This document shows positions 18,274 through 26,989 of a DNA stretch of 32,753 nucleotides, one piece after another. This DNA comes from Acidimicrobiia bacterium (lineage in GTDB: Bacteria > Actinomycetota > Acidimicrobiia > Spongiisociales > UBA5794), in NCBI GenBank assembly GCA_024762335.1, contig JANTHO010000027.1:1-32753 (forward strand), in the 5' to 3' direction. Under the pieces are notes generated by a model, which worked only from the letters and a program-made list of their open reading frames with translations, had not been told where the DNA came from and made no database searches. Numbering within the stretch: the first letter of the stretch is position 1; each line of letters opens with the position of its first letter. The translations under genes and the position numbers were made by a program.

Positions 18274-18855
18274 ATGCACCGACGTTCCGAACAGGGCTGG
18301 ATCGAAGTCATCGCCGGACCGATGTTCTCCGGGAAGTCCGAGGAGCTGATCCGGCGCGTCACCAGGTACGGGATCGCCAGGATCCCGGTGCAGACCTTCA
18401 AGCCGGTGCTCGACACACGCTATTCGGACGAAGAGGTCGTCTCCCACTCCAATCTGTCGACGGCGGCGATTCCCGTTGCAGACTCGAGCGAGCTCCTGCA
18501 TGCAGTTGAGGATCGGACGGTCATCGTCGGTATCGACGAAGGGCAGTTCTTCGACGAGGAGCTCGTCGACGTCGCGATGCGGCTGGCGGCCGCGGGGAAG
18601 CAACTGATCATCGCAGGTCTGGACCTCGACTATCTCGGCCGTCCCTTCGAGCCGATCCCGTCGCTCATGTTGCGAGCCGAGTATGTGACAAAGGCGCTCG
18701 CCGTCTGTCACCGGTGCGGGGGACCGGGCCTGTTCACCCAGCGCGTCGTCCAATCGGACGAACTGGTGGTCCTCGGTGCCCAGGATGCATACGAGGCGCG
18801 ATGTCGGCGCTGCTACGACCCGTCCGAGGCACGGCAGGAGCCGCTTGATCTCTGA
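18274..18855 (+). CDS. tdk: Thymidine kinase (type II)
   Basis: Tdk phosphorylates thymidine in the salvage pathway. The 193-residue protein has the P-loop GPMFSGKS at residues 15-22, the Walker B/catalytic region VGIDEGQFFDEE, the lasso region, and the structural zinc cysteines CHRC and CRRC. Length matches the family. It has its own promoter-like sequence and is followed by a terminator-like hairpin, so is probably a single-gene unit. Confidence 0.95.
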   Translation: MHRRSEQGWIEVIAGPMFSGKSEELIRRVTRYGIARIPVQTFKPVLDTRYSDEEVVSHSNLSTAAIPVADSSELLHAVEDRTVIVGIDEGQFFDEELVDVAMRLAAAGKQLIIAGLDLDYLGRPFEPIPSLMLRAEYVTKALAVCHRCGGPGLFTQRVVQSDELVVLGAQDAYEARCRRCYDPSEARQEPLDL

Positions 18856-18938
18856 GATCCGGAGCGTCGTTTCCGCCGACCGGTTCGCCGACCAATCCCC
18901 GGAGTAGACCGTCGGGCACGCTACGCTCGTTTTCGCGA

Positions 18939-18964
18939 CGACCGCAGAGAGCGGTCGCCATTTT
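18939..18964 (+). terminator. Terminator-like hairpin after tdk
   Basis: CGACCGC (18939-18945) pairs with GCGGTCG (18951-18957) around AGAGA, followed by CCA and TTTT at 18961-18964. It lies 83 nt after the tdk stop within a 266-nt gap. A TACGCT at 18921-18926 upstream of the hairpin resembles the -10 boxes seen elsewhere in the window. Confidence 0.5.
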
Positions 18965-19121
18965 CCGATCTGGGACCTGCACGTGGCACCCGTCCGTTTG
19001 TTCAACGTCTACCGGCATTTCACGGCGATCGATCACCGATGCGCCGTGGATACCGACCTCACGATGACGCAGACGGGCCGCGATTCTGCCGGTGTCCCGA
19101 TCACCTCGAAGGAGTTCACCG

Positions 19122-20651
19122 ATGGGATTGTTCCGCAAGAAGGCCGCGCGCGTTGTGCGCCGCGGCTCGGCAACAGAAGAACGCACCGTGCGAACGGTCG
19201 GCGGCGAAGCCGTCACGATTCGGCGGTTCTCCACCGCTGACGCCGCGTCTGCCAAAGAGAGCACGCGCCAGAAGCGCAAGCCGAAGACGCAGCAGAAGCG
19301 GAAATCGACGGATCAGCGTCGCCGGAGGCGGCCGACGCATCTCGAAGTCGCTCCACCGCCCGATACGGCTCGCAAGCAGATGCTGGTTCGGACCATGCCG
19401 CATCAGACACAAATCGTGGTTCTCGAAGGTCCCGTCCTCGTCGAGCACTACGTTGCGCGTTCGGACAACCGGTCGCTCGTCGGCAACGTGTATCTCGGGA
19501 AGGTGCGAAACGTCCTGCCCGGGATGGAGGCGGCGTTCATCGATTTCGGAGCCGGCAAGAACGGGGTGCTCTACGCGGGCGATGTGAACTACAGCGCGTA
19601 CGACCTCAAAGGCAAGCCGAAACGTATCGAATCGGCACTCCAGCCCGGCGACCCCGTCCTCGTCCAGGTCGTCAAGGACGCGATGGGGCACAAGGGTGCA
19701 AGGCTCACGAATCAGATCAGCCTCGCGGGGCGTTACCTCGTCCTCGCTCCGGACGCACAGGTGCGCGGTATCTCACGCCGACTGTCGGACGACGAACGGC
19801 ATCGTCTCCGCGAACTCGTCGCAGAGTTCCGTCCCGAGGGGATGGGCGTCATCGTCCGCACCGCGGCCGATGGGGCGACCCGCGAGGACATTAAGTCCGA
19901 CATCGAACGCCTCAGCGACATATGGAAGCGGATCGACAAAGAGATGCAGTCGGTGACCGCACCGGCGCTCATCTACCAGGAGCCACCGCTCGTTCTCCGC
20001 GTGATCCGTGAGCATTTCACCAGAGACTTCAAGCGTCTCCTCATCGACGATCGGGCAACCCACGAGCGGGTGCTCGAGTATCTCGGCGGTACCGAGTCCG
20101 ATCTGCTGGAGAAGGTCCAGCTCTATGAAGACGAGCTCCCGCTGTTCGAGCGGTTCCACGTGCAGGACCAGCTGCGCAAGGCGCTCGACCGCAAGGTCTG
20201 GCTCCCATCCGGCGGACATCTCGTCATCGACCGCACCGAGGCGCTCACCGTCATCGACGTGAACACGGGCCGCTTCGTCGGTCACTCGAACCTCGAAGAC
20301 ACGGTGCTGCAGAACAACCTCGAATCTGCCGAGGAGATCGCCCGCCAGCTCAGGCTTCGCGACATCGGCGGAATCATCGTCATCGACTTCATCGACATGG
20401 AGGTCCAGAAGAACCAGGAAGCGGTTCTTCTCCGGCTCCGCGAGCATCTCGCCAAAGACAAGATGCGTACGCAGGTGTTCGACGTGTCGAACCTGGGACT
20501 CGTCGAGATGACGCGCAAGAACGTGTCGGCCGGTTTGCTCGAATCGTTCTCCGAGGTGTGCCCCCGCTGCAACGGACGGGGTGTGCTCCTGCACGAGGAG
20601 GCGGCGACGACCGGCGTGCCCGTGGGTTTCGAGCACGAGGACATCGACTGA
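19122..20651 (+). CDS. rng: Ribonuclease E/G family endoribonuclease
   Basis: RNase E/G enzymes process rRNA and start mRNA decay. The 509-residue protein has a basic N-terminal extension (about residues 1-90, KRKPKTQQKRKSTDQRRRRR), an S1-like domain (GNVYLGKVRNVLPGMEAAFIDFG), the 5'-sensor region, the DNase I-like catalytic part with Asp residues in VIDVNTGRF and VIDFIDM, and the Zn-link CPRCNGRG. It lacks the long arms of typical actinobacterial RNase E, so it is G-sized with a short basic extension; the symbol could equally be rne. The ATG at 19122 is supported by AAGGAG at 19109-19114. It precedes rplU-rpmA-obg as in other actinobacteria. Confidence 0.93.
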   Translation: MGLFRKKAARVVRRGSATEERTVRTVGGEAVTIRRFSTADAASAKESTRQKRKPKTQQKRKSTDQRRRRRPTHLEVAPPPDTARKQMLVRTMPHQTQIVVLEGPVLVEHYVARSDNRSLVGNVYLGKVRNVLPGMEAAFIDFGAGKNGVLYAGDVNYSAYDLKGKPKRIESALQPGDPVLVQVVKDAMGHKGARLTNQISLAGRYLVLAPDAQVRGISRRLSDDERHRLRELVAEFRPEGMGVIVRTAADGATREDIKSDIERLSDIWKRIDKEMQSVTAPALIYQEPPLVLRVIREHFTRDFKRLLIDDRATHERVLEYLGGTESDLLEKVQLYEDELPLFERFHVQDQLRKALDRKVWLPSGGHLVIDRTEALTVIDVNTGRFVGHSNLEDTVLQNNLESAEEIARQLRLRDIGGIIVIDFIDMEVQKNQEAVLLRLREHLAKDKMRTQVFDVSNLGLVEMTRKNVSAGLLESFSEVCPRCNGRGVLLHEEAATTGVPVGFEHEDID

Positions 20652-20772
20652 CGGAGACCGATGGACCGCTGGTCATAGATCGAATTTCCGCTATCATCAC
20701 CGGACGCTTCGCACGCGGAGCGTATGACCGCGCCGAGAGAGTCGGCCCGACCACCACGAACACTGAAGGATC
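20652..20772 (+). promoter_or_regulatory. rplU promoter and structured leader
   Basis: A TATCAT at 20692-20697 is a plausible -10 box. Downstream, ACGCTTCG (20704-20711) pairs with CGGAGCGT (20716-20723) around CACG. The rest of the leader runs to the ribosome site AAGGA before rplU. Leader hairpins that bind ribosomal proteins are known for several ribosomal operons; whether this one does is untested. Confidence 0.4.
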
Positions 20773-21165
20773 ATGTACGCCATCATTCGCGCCGGCGGCA
20801 AGCAGGCCAAAGTAGAAGAGGGCGGCGTCCTCGACGTCGAGCGCATCAAGAGCGACGGCGACGTGACGTTCACACCGCTACTCATCGTCCAGGACGACGG
20901 CACCGTCATTGCGGACCACGACGTTCTCGAGAAGCTCACCGTCACGGCTGAAGTCGTCGGTGACACCACGGGGCCGAAGATCGACATCTTCAAGTACAAG
21001 TCGAAGACGGGGTATCGGCGTCGTGCGGGGCACCGGCAGAAGTACACCCGCCTCGAAATCAAGAAGATCGAACTGCCGAAGAAGGCAGCGAAAGCCTCCA
21101 AGAAGACCGCCGATGAACCGGCGGAGACCGAGGCTTCCGAACCGGCAGACACGAAGGAGGGCTGA
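20773..21165 (+). CDS. rplU: 50S ribosomal protein L21
   Basis: L21 binds 23S rRNA in the large subunit. The 130-residue protein has the family start [17 protein letters not shown] and the signature [19 protein letters not shown]. The L21 domain ends near residue 103; the remaining 27 residues form a Lys/Ala then acidic tail ([18 protein letters not shown]). rpmA begins one base after the stop, giving the standard rplU-rpmA pair. Confidence 0.97.
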   Translation: MYAIIRAGGKQAKVEEGGVLDVERIKSDGDVTFTPLLIVQDDGTVIADHDVLEKLTVTAEVVGDTTGPKIDIFKYKSKTGYRRRAGHRQKYTRLEIKKIELPKKAAKASKKTADEPAETEASEPADTKEG

Positions 21166-21166
21166 G

Positions 21167-21415
21167 ATGTCCAAAACCAAGGCAAGCGGCTCATCCAAGA
21201 ACGGTCGCGATTCTGCGGCACAGCGGCTCGGCCCGAAAGTATTCGATGGGCAGATGGTCAACTCGGGCGCCATCATCGTGCGTCAGCGCGGAACCCGCAT
21301 TCACCCCGGTGACAACGTCGGCCGCGGCGGCGACGACACGCTGTACGCCATGGTCGAGGGGCGCGTGCAGTACGGCACGAAGCGCGGTCGCCGTCAGGTC
21401 TCCGTTATTCAGTAG
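21167..21415 (+). CDS. rpmA: 50S ribosomal protein L27
   Basis: L27 lies at the peptidyl-transferase centre. The 82-residue protein has the family core [18 protein letters not shown] and [20 protein letters not shown]. The N-terminus is MSKTKASG, without the long cleavable leader found in Firmicutes. A strong AAGGAGG (21153-21159), inside the end of rplU, precedes the ATG. Confidence 0.97.
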   Translation: MSKTKASGSSKNGRDSAAQRLGPKVFDGQMVNSGAIIVRQRGTRIHPGDNVGRGGDDTLYAMVEGRVQYGTKRGRRQVSVIQ

Positions 21416-21444
21416 CTCGATCGGGCAGACATTCGATTTCTCAT

Positions 21445-21480
21445 GAGGGGCGGCTCTTCCGGGGCCGCCCCTCCGTGATT
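21445..21480 (+). terminator. Terminator after rplU-rpmA
   Basis: GAGGGGCGGC (21445-21454) pairs perfectly with GCCGCCCCTC (21464-21473) around a 9-nt loop, followed by CGTGATTT. The hairpin lies 30 nt after the rpmA stop and before the obg promoter region. Confidence 0.7.
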
Positions 21481-21538
21481 TCCGATCTCGTCGGGCCACG
21501 GCCGTTCGATTCTCTGCTGCTCCGGACTCCGACTCGTC

Positions 21539-21544
21539 TACTGT
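21539..21544 (+). promoter_or_regulatory. Candidate -10 box for obg
   Basis: TACTGT ends 10 nt before the obg ATG. No Shine-Dalgarno is visible between them, so the leader would be a few bases or none. No clear -35 is visible. Confidence 0.35.
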
Positions 21545-21554
21545 TCTCCCTCTC

Positions 21555-22829
21555 ATGGCTTCGTTCGTCGATTCCGTTCGTCTCTTCGCCCGCGGTGGAT
21601 CCGGTGGTGCCGGTGTTGTCGCGTTCGTCAAACGGAAAGGGAAGCCGCGTGGACGCCCGATCGGAGGGAACGGCGGCAAGGGAGGGAATGTGATCCTGGT
21701 CGCGGACCCTCGGATCGGGAGCTTGCTCCGATACGACCGCAAGCCGCACTGGCGGGCCGGTGACGGCGATCACGGCAGTGGCGAGCTCAGACACGGCAAA
21801 CGGGGCGAGGACCTTGAACTCCCCGTACCGCTCGGCACCCGGGTCAAAGACGAGGACGGGACGCTCATCGCCGATATGGTCGAACCCGGGCAGCGGCTTG
21901 TCATCGCCGAGGGAGGAAGAGGCGGGCGCGGAAACGCCTCGTTCGTGACACCCGACCGCCGGGCCCCTTCGTTCGCCGAGCAGGGCGAGTACGGGGAGGA
22001 CCTGACGATTCTCCTCGAACTGCAGCTCGTCGCAGATGCCGCCCTGATCGGCTATCCGAACGCCGGGAAGAGCACGCTCATCGCCAGCGTGTCCGCAGCG
22101 ACGCCGAAGATCGCCGACTATCCGTTCACCACCCTCACTCCCCACCTCGGGGTCGTGACCATCGATGATCGGGAGTTCGTGATGGCGGACATCCCCGGTC
22201 TTGTCGCAGGCGCGGCAGACGGGAAAGGGCTCGGTCACGAGTTCCTTCGCCACACGGAGCGGGCGAATGTGCTCGTGGTACTTCTCGATCCGTCGGAACT
22301 GCAACATGACCCGCCCGATCGGCAGTACGACGTGCTTGTCCACGAACTCGAGGCGCACTCACCCGATCTTGCGACCCGGCCGCGCATCGTGGTTCTCAAC
22401 AAAGCAGACCTGCTCGACGACATCGCCACCGACTGGGCAGCCGAGCGCGGCGTGGAGCTTCAGGTGATCTCCGGCATCACCGGCCATGGCGTTCCCGAAC
22501 TGTTGCACCGCGTCGCCGATCTTGCCGAACTCGCCGAACGTGCGGGACCGGACCGGGAGGGCTACGTACTCCATCGGCCGCTCGGAACGGCGTTCCGCAT
22601 CGACCACTCGGAAGAAGGGTGGGTTGTCAGCGGGAGGGCAGCCGAGCGTGCCGTCAACCTCGACGACTTGACGAATCCGGACGCGGCGGACCTCGTGGCG
22701 AAACGGCTGGTCGCCACCGGCATCGATGCCGCGTTGCGGAACGAAGGGGCGCTCCCCGGCGATGACGTCCGCATCGGCGACATCGTGTTCACATACGATC
22801 CCGATGCCGGCGAAAGCGCGGAGTCATGA
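21555..22829 (+). CDS. obg: GTPase Obg (CgtA)
   Basis: Obg is an essential GTPase of large-subunit assembly and stress control. The 424-residue protein has the glycine-rich Obg domain (residues 1-158, with GGSGGAGVVAFVKRKGKPRG), the G domain with G1 GYPNAGKS at 166-173, G2 YPFTTLTPHLG, G3 DIPGLVAGAADGKGLG and G4 NKADLL, and the C-terminal OCT domain typical of actinobacteria (from about 335, VLHRPLGTAFRID). The stop overlaps the proB start by ATGA. Confidence 0.96.
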   Translation: MASFVDSVRLFARGGSGGAGVVAFVKRKGKPRGRPIGGNGGKGGNVILVADPRIGSLLRYDRKPHWRAGDGDHGSGELRHGKRGEDLELPVPLGTRVKDEDGTLIADMVEPGQRLVIAEGGRGGRGNASFVTPDRRAPSFAEQGEYGEDLTILLELQLVADAALIGYPNAGKSTLIASVSAATPKIADYPFTTLTPHLGVVTIDDREFVMADIPGLVAGAADGKGLGHEFLRHTERANVLVVLLDPSELQHDPPDRQYDVLVHELEAHSPDLATRPRIVVLNKADLLDDIATDWAAERGVELQVISGITGHGVPELLHRVADLAELAERAGPDREGYVLHRPLGTAFRIDHSEEGWVVSGRAAERAVNLDDLTNPDAADLVAKRLVATGIDAALRNEGALPGDDVRIGDIVFTYDPDAGESAES

Positions 22830-23941
22830 GACATCCGATCGAATCGGGGCGACCCGTCGTGGTCAAGATCGGCTCATCGAGCCTGACGAGCGAAGGCGGA
22901 CGGATCGACGCCGCTGCGGTGGATCGCGTTGCTGCACAGATTGCAGATCTCCGCGCCGACGGCCATCCGGCCGTCCTCGTCAGTTCGGGCGCGGTCGCTG
23001 CCGGACTGCCAGCGCTCGAGGTCGATCGACGCCCCGACGACCTGCCGGGTCTCCAGGCCGCCGCAGCGGTCGGGCAGGGGCGACTGATCGAGCGCTATGC
23101 GAGAGCATTCGATGCTCATGGCCTCGTTGTCGGTCAAGTGCTGCTCACCCGAGACGTCCTCGCCGGTCGTGAGCCACACCTGCATGCACGAGCCGCGCTC
23201 GAACGCCTGCTGAACCTCGGCGTCGTCCCGATCGTCAACGAGAACGACACCGTGGCCGTGGACGAGATCCGGTTCGGTGACAACGACCGGCTGGCCGCGA
23301 TCGTGTCCCATCTGGTTGCGGCGGGTCTGTTGATCATTCTCACCGATACGCCCGGCATCTATGCGGATGATCCGCGCCTCGTGGCCGAACCCGAACTCCT
23401 CGGTGCCGTGCGGCACAGCGACGAAATCCTCGACCGGCTGCGTGCGAACGGCGACGCCGGGAGTTTCGGCTCGGGTGGTATCGCGACGAAGATCGCGGCA
23501 GCCAGGATGGCCGCGTTCTCCGGCATCCCGACCGTCGTGACGGCTGCGCGAGATCGCGAAGCCGTCAGGCAGGTGACCAGGGGTGAAGAACTCGGAACCT
23601 GGGTTGAACCCCGGGACACGGGCCTCAACGCCCGGAAGCTGTGGATCGCATTCAGCCTCCCGTCGGCGGGAACGCTCGTGATCGACGACGGTGCCGTTGC
23701 GGCCGTGGTCGATGGCAGTCGTTCACTGCTGGCGGCAGGGGTTACTGCCGTTGAGGGTGAGTTCGAACGGGGCGATGCCGTCGAGATCCGGGATCAGTCG
23801 GGTCGTCTCGTCGGCAAGGGACTTGCCGGACTCAGCGGGACCGTACTTGGTGAAGTGCTCGGCCATCACACATCGGTCGCCGGCGGCGCCGCCGTTCATC
23901 GTGACGACCTGATCGTGTTGATCTCGGGCCGGTCCGTGTGA
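22826..23941 (+). CDS. proB: Glutamate 5-kinase
   Basis: ProB makes glutamyl-5-phosphate, the first step of proline synthesis. The 371-residue protein has an amino-acid-kinase domain (VVKIGSSSLT at 11-20; VLVSSGAVAAG; NENDTVAVDEIRFGDND; LTDTPGIYADDPR; GSGGIATKIAAARMA) and a C-terminal PUA domain (about 278-360). It is coupled to obg by ATGA. The usual partner proA is not next to it; a divergent ProA-like gene lies 7 kb downstream. Confidence 0.96.
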   Translation: MRHPIESGRPVVVKIGSSSLTSEGGRIDAAAVDRVAAQIADLRADGHPAVLVSSGAVAAGLPALEVDRRPDDLPGLQAAAAVGQGRLIERYARAFDAHGLVVGQVLLTRDVLAGREPHLHARAALERLLNLGVVPIVNENDTVAVDEIRFGDNDRLAAIVSHLVAAGLLIILTDTPGIYADDPRLVAEPELLGAVRHSDEILDRLRANGDAGSFGSGGIATKIAAARMAAFSGIPTVVTAARDREAVRQVTRGEELGTWVEPRDTGLNARKLWIAFSLPSAGTLVIDDGAVAAVVDGSRSLLAAGVTAVEGEFERGDAVEIRDQSGRLVGKGLAGLSGTVLGEVLGHHTSVAGGAAVHRDDLIVLISGRSV

Positions 23942-23954
23942 GGGCCGGCTCGGC

Positions 23955-23960
23955 TACGCT
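23955..23960 (+). promoter_or_regulatory. Candidate -10 box for the MoxR gene
   Basis: TACGCT ends exactly 6 nt before the ATG at 23967, and there is no Shine-Dalgarno. This fits a leaderless transcript for the MoxR/VWA pair. Confidence 0.45.
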
Positions 23961-23966
23961 CGCCCG

Positions 23967-24830
23967 ATGGATGCATTCGAGAACCCCGACACCGTTTCAG
24001 CCGCCCTGGGCGCGGTCGGCTACCTGACCGACGCCGAGATCGCACAGGTGGTGTTCCTTGCAGGACGCCTCGAGAAGCCCATTCTCGCCGAGGGTCCGGC
24101 GGGCGTCGGCAAGACGGCGCTGGCATTGGCGATCGCGGACGCTTCGGGCCGCAGACTGGTGCGCCTGCAGTGCTACGAGGGTCTCGACGAATCGAAGGCC
24201 CTGTACGAGTGGAACTATCACAAGCAGCTTCTCCGGCTCCAGAGCGACGAGGGGAAGGACTGGGATGATCTCGAGGCGGGGATCTTCAGCGAGTCGTTCC
24301 TCCTCAGCCGCCCACTCGTCGAGGCGATCCGTTCGGAAGAGCCGGTCGTTCTCCTGATCGACGAAGTGGACCGGGTCGAAGTCGAAACCGAGGCGCTCCT
24401 GCTCGAAGTGCTCGATACGTTCCAGGTGACGATCCCCGAGCTCGGAACGATCGAGGCGAGCACGCAGCCGATCGTCATCCTGACATCCAACAACACGAGA
24501 GAGCTCTCCGAGGCCCTGAAGCGCCGGTGTCTCTATCTCCACATCGACTACCCGACCGTCGAACGCGAACAGGCCATCCTCCGGGCACGGATTCCCGATC
24601 TCGACGAAACCACGGCACTCCGGATCGCGCAGGTCGTTGCGACGATCCGCGACAGGACGCTGCGGAAGCCCCCGTCGGTCAGCGAATCCCTCGACTGGGC
24701 ACGGGCCCTCATCGCTCTCGGCCTCGACGTGGACGCCGAATCGACCATCGGGACGTTGAACGTGCTCCTCAAACATCGGAGCGATATCGACGAGGTTGCG
24801 GCCGACTTCGCCGCCGTCGACGAGCGATGA
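23967..24830 (+). CDS. MoxR-family AAA+ ATPase
   Basis: MoxR ATPases act as chaperones or metal-centre assembly factors, usually with a von Willebrand A partner. The 287-residue protein has Walker A GPAGVGKT at 43-50, Walker B VVLLIDEVD at 127-135, sensor 1 region IVILTSNNTREL and an arginine-rich sensor 2 region (LKRRCLYLHIDYP). The segment LQCYEGLDESKALYEWNY is typical of the CoxD-like branch. It overlaps the VWA gene by ATGA, so the two are a functional pair. No CO dehydrogenase or other obvious client lies nearby. The start has no Shine-Dalgarno but a TACGCT box 6 nt upstream. Confidence 0.93.
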   Translation: MDAFENPDTVSAALGAVGYLTDAEIAQVVFLAGRLEKPILAEGPAGVGKTALALAIADASGRRLVRLQCYEGLDESKALYEWNYHKQLLRLQSDEGKDWDDLEAGIFSESFLLSRPLVEAIRSEEPVVLLIDEVDRVEVETEALLLEVLDTFQVTIPELGTIEASTQPIVILTSNNTRELSEALKRRCLYLHIDYPTVEREQAILRARIPDLDETTALRIAQVVATIRDRTLRKPPSVSESLDWARALIALGLDVDAESTIGTLNVLLKHRSDIDEVAADFAAVDER

Positions 24831-26209
24831 TCAATCGGCTCGCCGAGTTCGCCGAGGAGTTGCGGGCGGCCGGGCTTCCCGTTTCGATGGTTGAGGTGCT
24901 CGACGCCGCCGAGGCGACACAGCACGCGGACCTCGAATCCATGGACGGCCTACGGTTCGCGCTCGCGGCGACGATGATCAAGTCGGATCGTCACCGGGAA
25001 GCGTTCGACCGGATCTTCGATGTGTACTTCGTCTTCGGCGGGCCGGCTGATTTCCCCAACGACGATGAGCCGACCGACGATCTCACACGTGCGACCGCCG
25101 ACGCACTCGCACACGATGATCACGATCGGCTCCTCGACCTCATTCGCGAGGCTGTGGAGCGATTCGGCCGGACGGGCACGGGATCGCTCGGCGGCGACAG
25201 CTACTACGCCTACCGGGTCCTCCGGCGTCTCAATCCGGATCAGATTCGCAACATGCTGCTGGAGGCGGCATCGGCGGGGGACGACGGCTTCCGTGGGCGA
25301 CTTGCCGGGAGCCGTGCCGAGCGCTCGATCCGACTGCTCCGCGAGGAGGTTCGCAGAGAGATCCTCCGACGGGTCGCCGAGAGCCGGGGGCGTGACGCGG
25401 CAATGCGGTCCGTCGACGTGTCGCTGGTCGAGGATCTCGATCTCCAACACGCGACCAGGATCGAGATCGATGCGATCCAGCGAGCAGTAGGGCCACTTGC
25501 TCGAAAGCTGGCGACCCGTCTCTCGCAGCGCCGGCGCCACGGGCAGCGCGGCCGGCTGGATGTGCGACGAACCATCAGACGATCGCTCGGCCACGGCGGG
25601 GTCTTCGTCGATCCACGATTCCGGAGTCCACGAGTAGCGAAGCCGCAGATCGTCCTGCTCTGCGACACGTCGGGATCGATGGCGACGTTCTCCCGATTCA
25701 CGATGCAGCTTGCCCACGCCATCGCATCGGAACTGGCGAGTGTTCGGTCGTTCGTGTTTGTCGAGGGCATCGACGAGGTGACCAGGTTGTTCACGCCGGG
25801 GAACAACTTCACCGATTCGTTGGCCCGCATCGCAACGGAGGCCGACATTGTTCGTGCCGATGGGCATTCAGACTACGGAAGATCCTTCGATGAGTTCGTC
25901 GAGCGCTACCTCGGCGCGGTGACGTCGAGAGCGACCGTCATCGTGGTTGGAGATGCCAGGTCCAACTACCGGGACGCGTCCCATGAGGCATTTCGAACGA
26001 TCGCGGATCGGGCTCGCGCCGTCTTCTGGCTCAACCCGGAGGCGGAGCGTTTCTGGAACACGGGCGACTCGATCATGAGTGCCTACGCGCCCTGGTGCGA
26101 CCGGGTCGATGAGGTGCATTCGCTCCGGCAACTGGAACGGTTCATCGAACGAGCGGCATTGCCGGGCGTCGGTGCCGGGAGGCCGCGTCGGGCGGGTCGG
26201 CCCGCGTAG
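24827..26209 (+). CDS. VWA domain-containing protein (CoxE-like)
   Basis: The 460-residue protein has a helical N-terminal half (LAEFAEELRAAGLPVSMVEV; RHREAFDRIFDVYFVFGGP) and a C-terminal von Willebrand A domain with the metal-ion site DTSGS at residues 280-284 and a following TVIVVGDARSNY strand. The arrangement is that of CoxE-like proteins, the usual partners of MoxR ATPases. The two together probably remodel or metallate a client protein, which is not identified here. The ATG at 24827 overlaps the MoxR stop; a longer upstream frame lies inside the MoxR gene and is not used. Confidence 0.92.
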   Translation: MINRLAEFAEELRAAGLPVSMVEVLDAAEATQHADLESMDGLRFALAATMIKSDRHREAFDRIFDVYFVFGGPADFPNDDEPTDDLTRATADALAHDDHDRLLDLIREAVERFGRTGTGSLGGDSYYAYRVLRRLNPDQIRNMLLEAASAGDDGFRGRLAGSRAERSIRLLREEVRREILRRVAESRGRDAAMRSVDVSLVEDLDLQHATRIEIDAIQRAVGPLARKLATRLSQRRRHGQRGRLDVRRTIRRSLGHGGVFVDPRFRSPRVAKPQIVLLCDTSGSMATFSRFTMQLAHAIASELASVRSFVFVEGIDEVTRLFTPGNNFTDSLARIATEADIVRADGHSDYGRSFDEFVERYLGAVTSRATVIVVGDARSNYRDASHEAFRTIADRARAVFWLNPEAERFWNTGDSIMSAYAPWCDRVDEVHSLRQLERFIERAALPGVGAGRPRRAGRPA

Positions 26210-26293
26210 ACGAAGGGGGGTGCCGTGACGGAACCCTTCACAGTCGTCGTCCGATGAGATAGCTTGTCGAAGTAGCGATGGCGGCGGAGAATC

Positions 26294-26989
26294 GTGCTCA
26301 TCCTCGTTGCAGCCTTCGCGATGTTCCTCCCGGCCGTGCCGCAGCCCTGCCCGATTCTCGCGCCTCCGGTGCCGGGGCCGGTAATCCGGCAGTTCCAACC
26401 GACCGGGCGTTACAGCGGGCACTGGGGCATCGACATCGGAGGAGCGATCGGCGAACCCGTCGGTGCTGCGGCCGACGGGCGGGTCACCTTCAGTGGGGTC
26501 GTCGTGGGGAACAGGACCGTGACCGTGGACCACGGAGGGTTGCGCACCTCGTACTCGTACCTCTCCGAGCGAAGGGTGGTGGCGGGGGACAGGTTGCATC
26601 GGGGAGACGTTCTGGGTGCGATCGGCATGCACGACGGCCGGCCGGCGCTCCATTTCTCCGTGCGGATCGGCGACCGTTACATCGATCCTCTGAGCGCCCT
26701 CGCCTGTCCGGATACCCCGTGGGCCGGCGTGTGGCTCCGCAGTTTGTGGGCGACGAGCCCGTATCCTGGTCGCCATGCGAGCCATCCTCGGTGGAACCTT
26801 CGATCCGCCTCACATCGCCCATCTCGCCGCAGGGGAGGCCGCGTACGAGCAGCTCGGCGTCGACACCGTTACCTTCCTTCCCGCCGGCCGTCCATGGCAG
26901 AAAGCCGATACCGGCGTGTCCGGGGCCCGCCACCGGCTCCGGATGACGGAGCTGGCCGTCGACGGCGTCGGACATTTCACGGTCGATGA
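26294..26989 (+). CDS. M23 (LytM-like) domain protein, probably inactive, overlapping nadD
   Basis: The 231-residue ORF starts at GTG with GGAG at 26285-26288. It has a hydrophobic N-terminus (LILVAAFAMFLPAV, likely signal) and an M23 fold at about residues 28-135. Zinc ligands His43 and Asp47 (HWGID) and His120 (LHFSVR) are present, but both catalytic histidines are replaced: Tyr89 in YSYL (usually YxHL) and Ala118 before LHF (usually HLHF). This suggests a binding or activator role, as in degenerate EnvC-type factors, instead of peptidase activity. Residues 161-231 overlap nadD out of frame by 215 nt and are arginine-rich with no domain; either the overlap is real or a frameshift removed an earlier stop. 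Confidence 0.75.
   Translation: MLILVAAFAMFLPAVPQPCPILAPPVPGPVIRQFQPTGRYSGHWGIDIGGAIGEPVGAAADGRVTFSGVVVGNRTVTVDHGGLRTSYSYLSERRVVAGDRLHRGDVLGAIGMHDGRPALHFSVRIGDRYIDPLSALACPDTPWAGVWLRSLWATSPYPGRHASHPRWNLRSASHRPSRRRGGRVRAARRRHRYLPSRRPSMAESRYRRVRGPPPAPDDGAGRRRRRTFHGR
26762..26767 (+). promoter_or_regulatory. Candidate -10 box for nadD
   Basis: TATCCT ends 7 nt before the nadD ATG, inside the 3' part of the M23 ORF. No Shine-Dalgarno is present, so nadD may be leaderless. Confidence 0.4.

Noticed and set aside
24527-24826. 100-residue N-terminal extension of the VWA protein
   Set aside because: It lies in another frame of the MoxR gene and is arginine-rich; the ATGA overlap start is far better.
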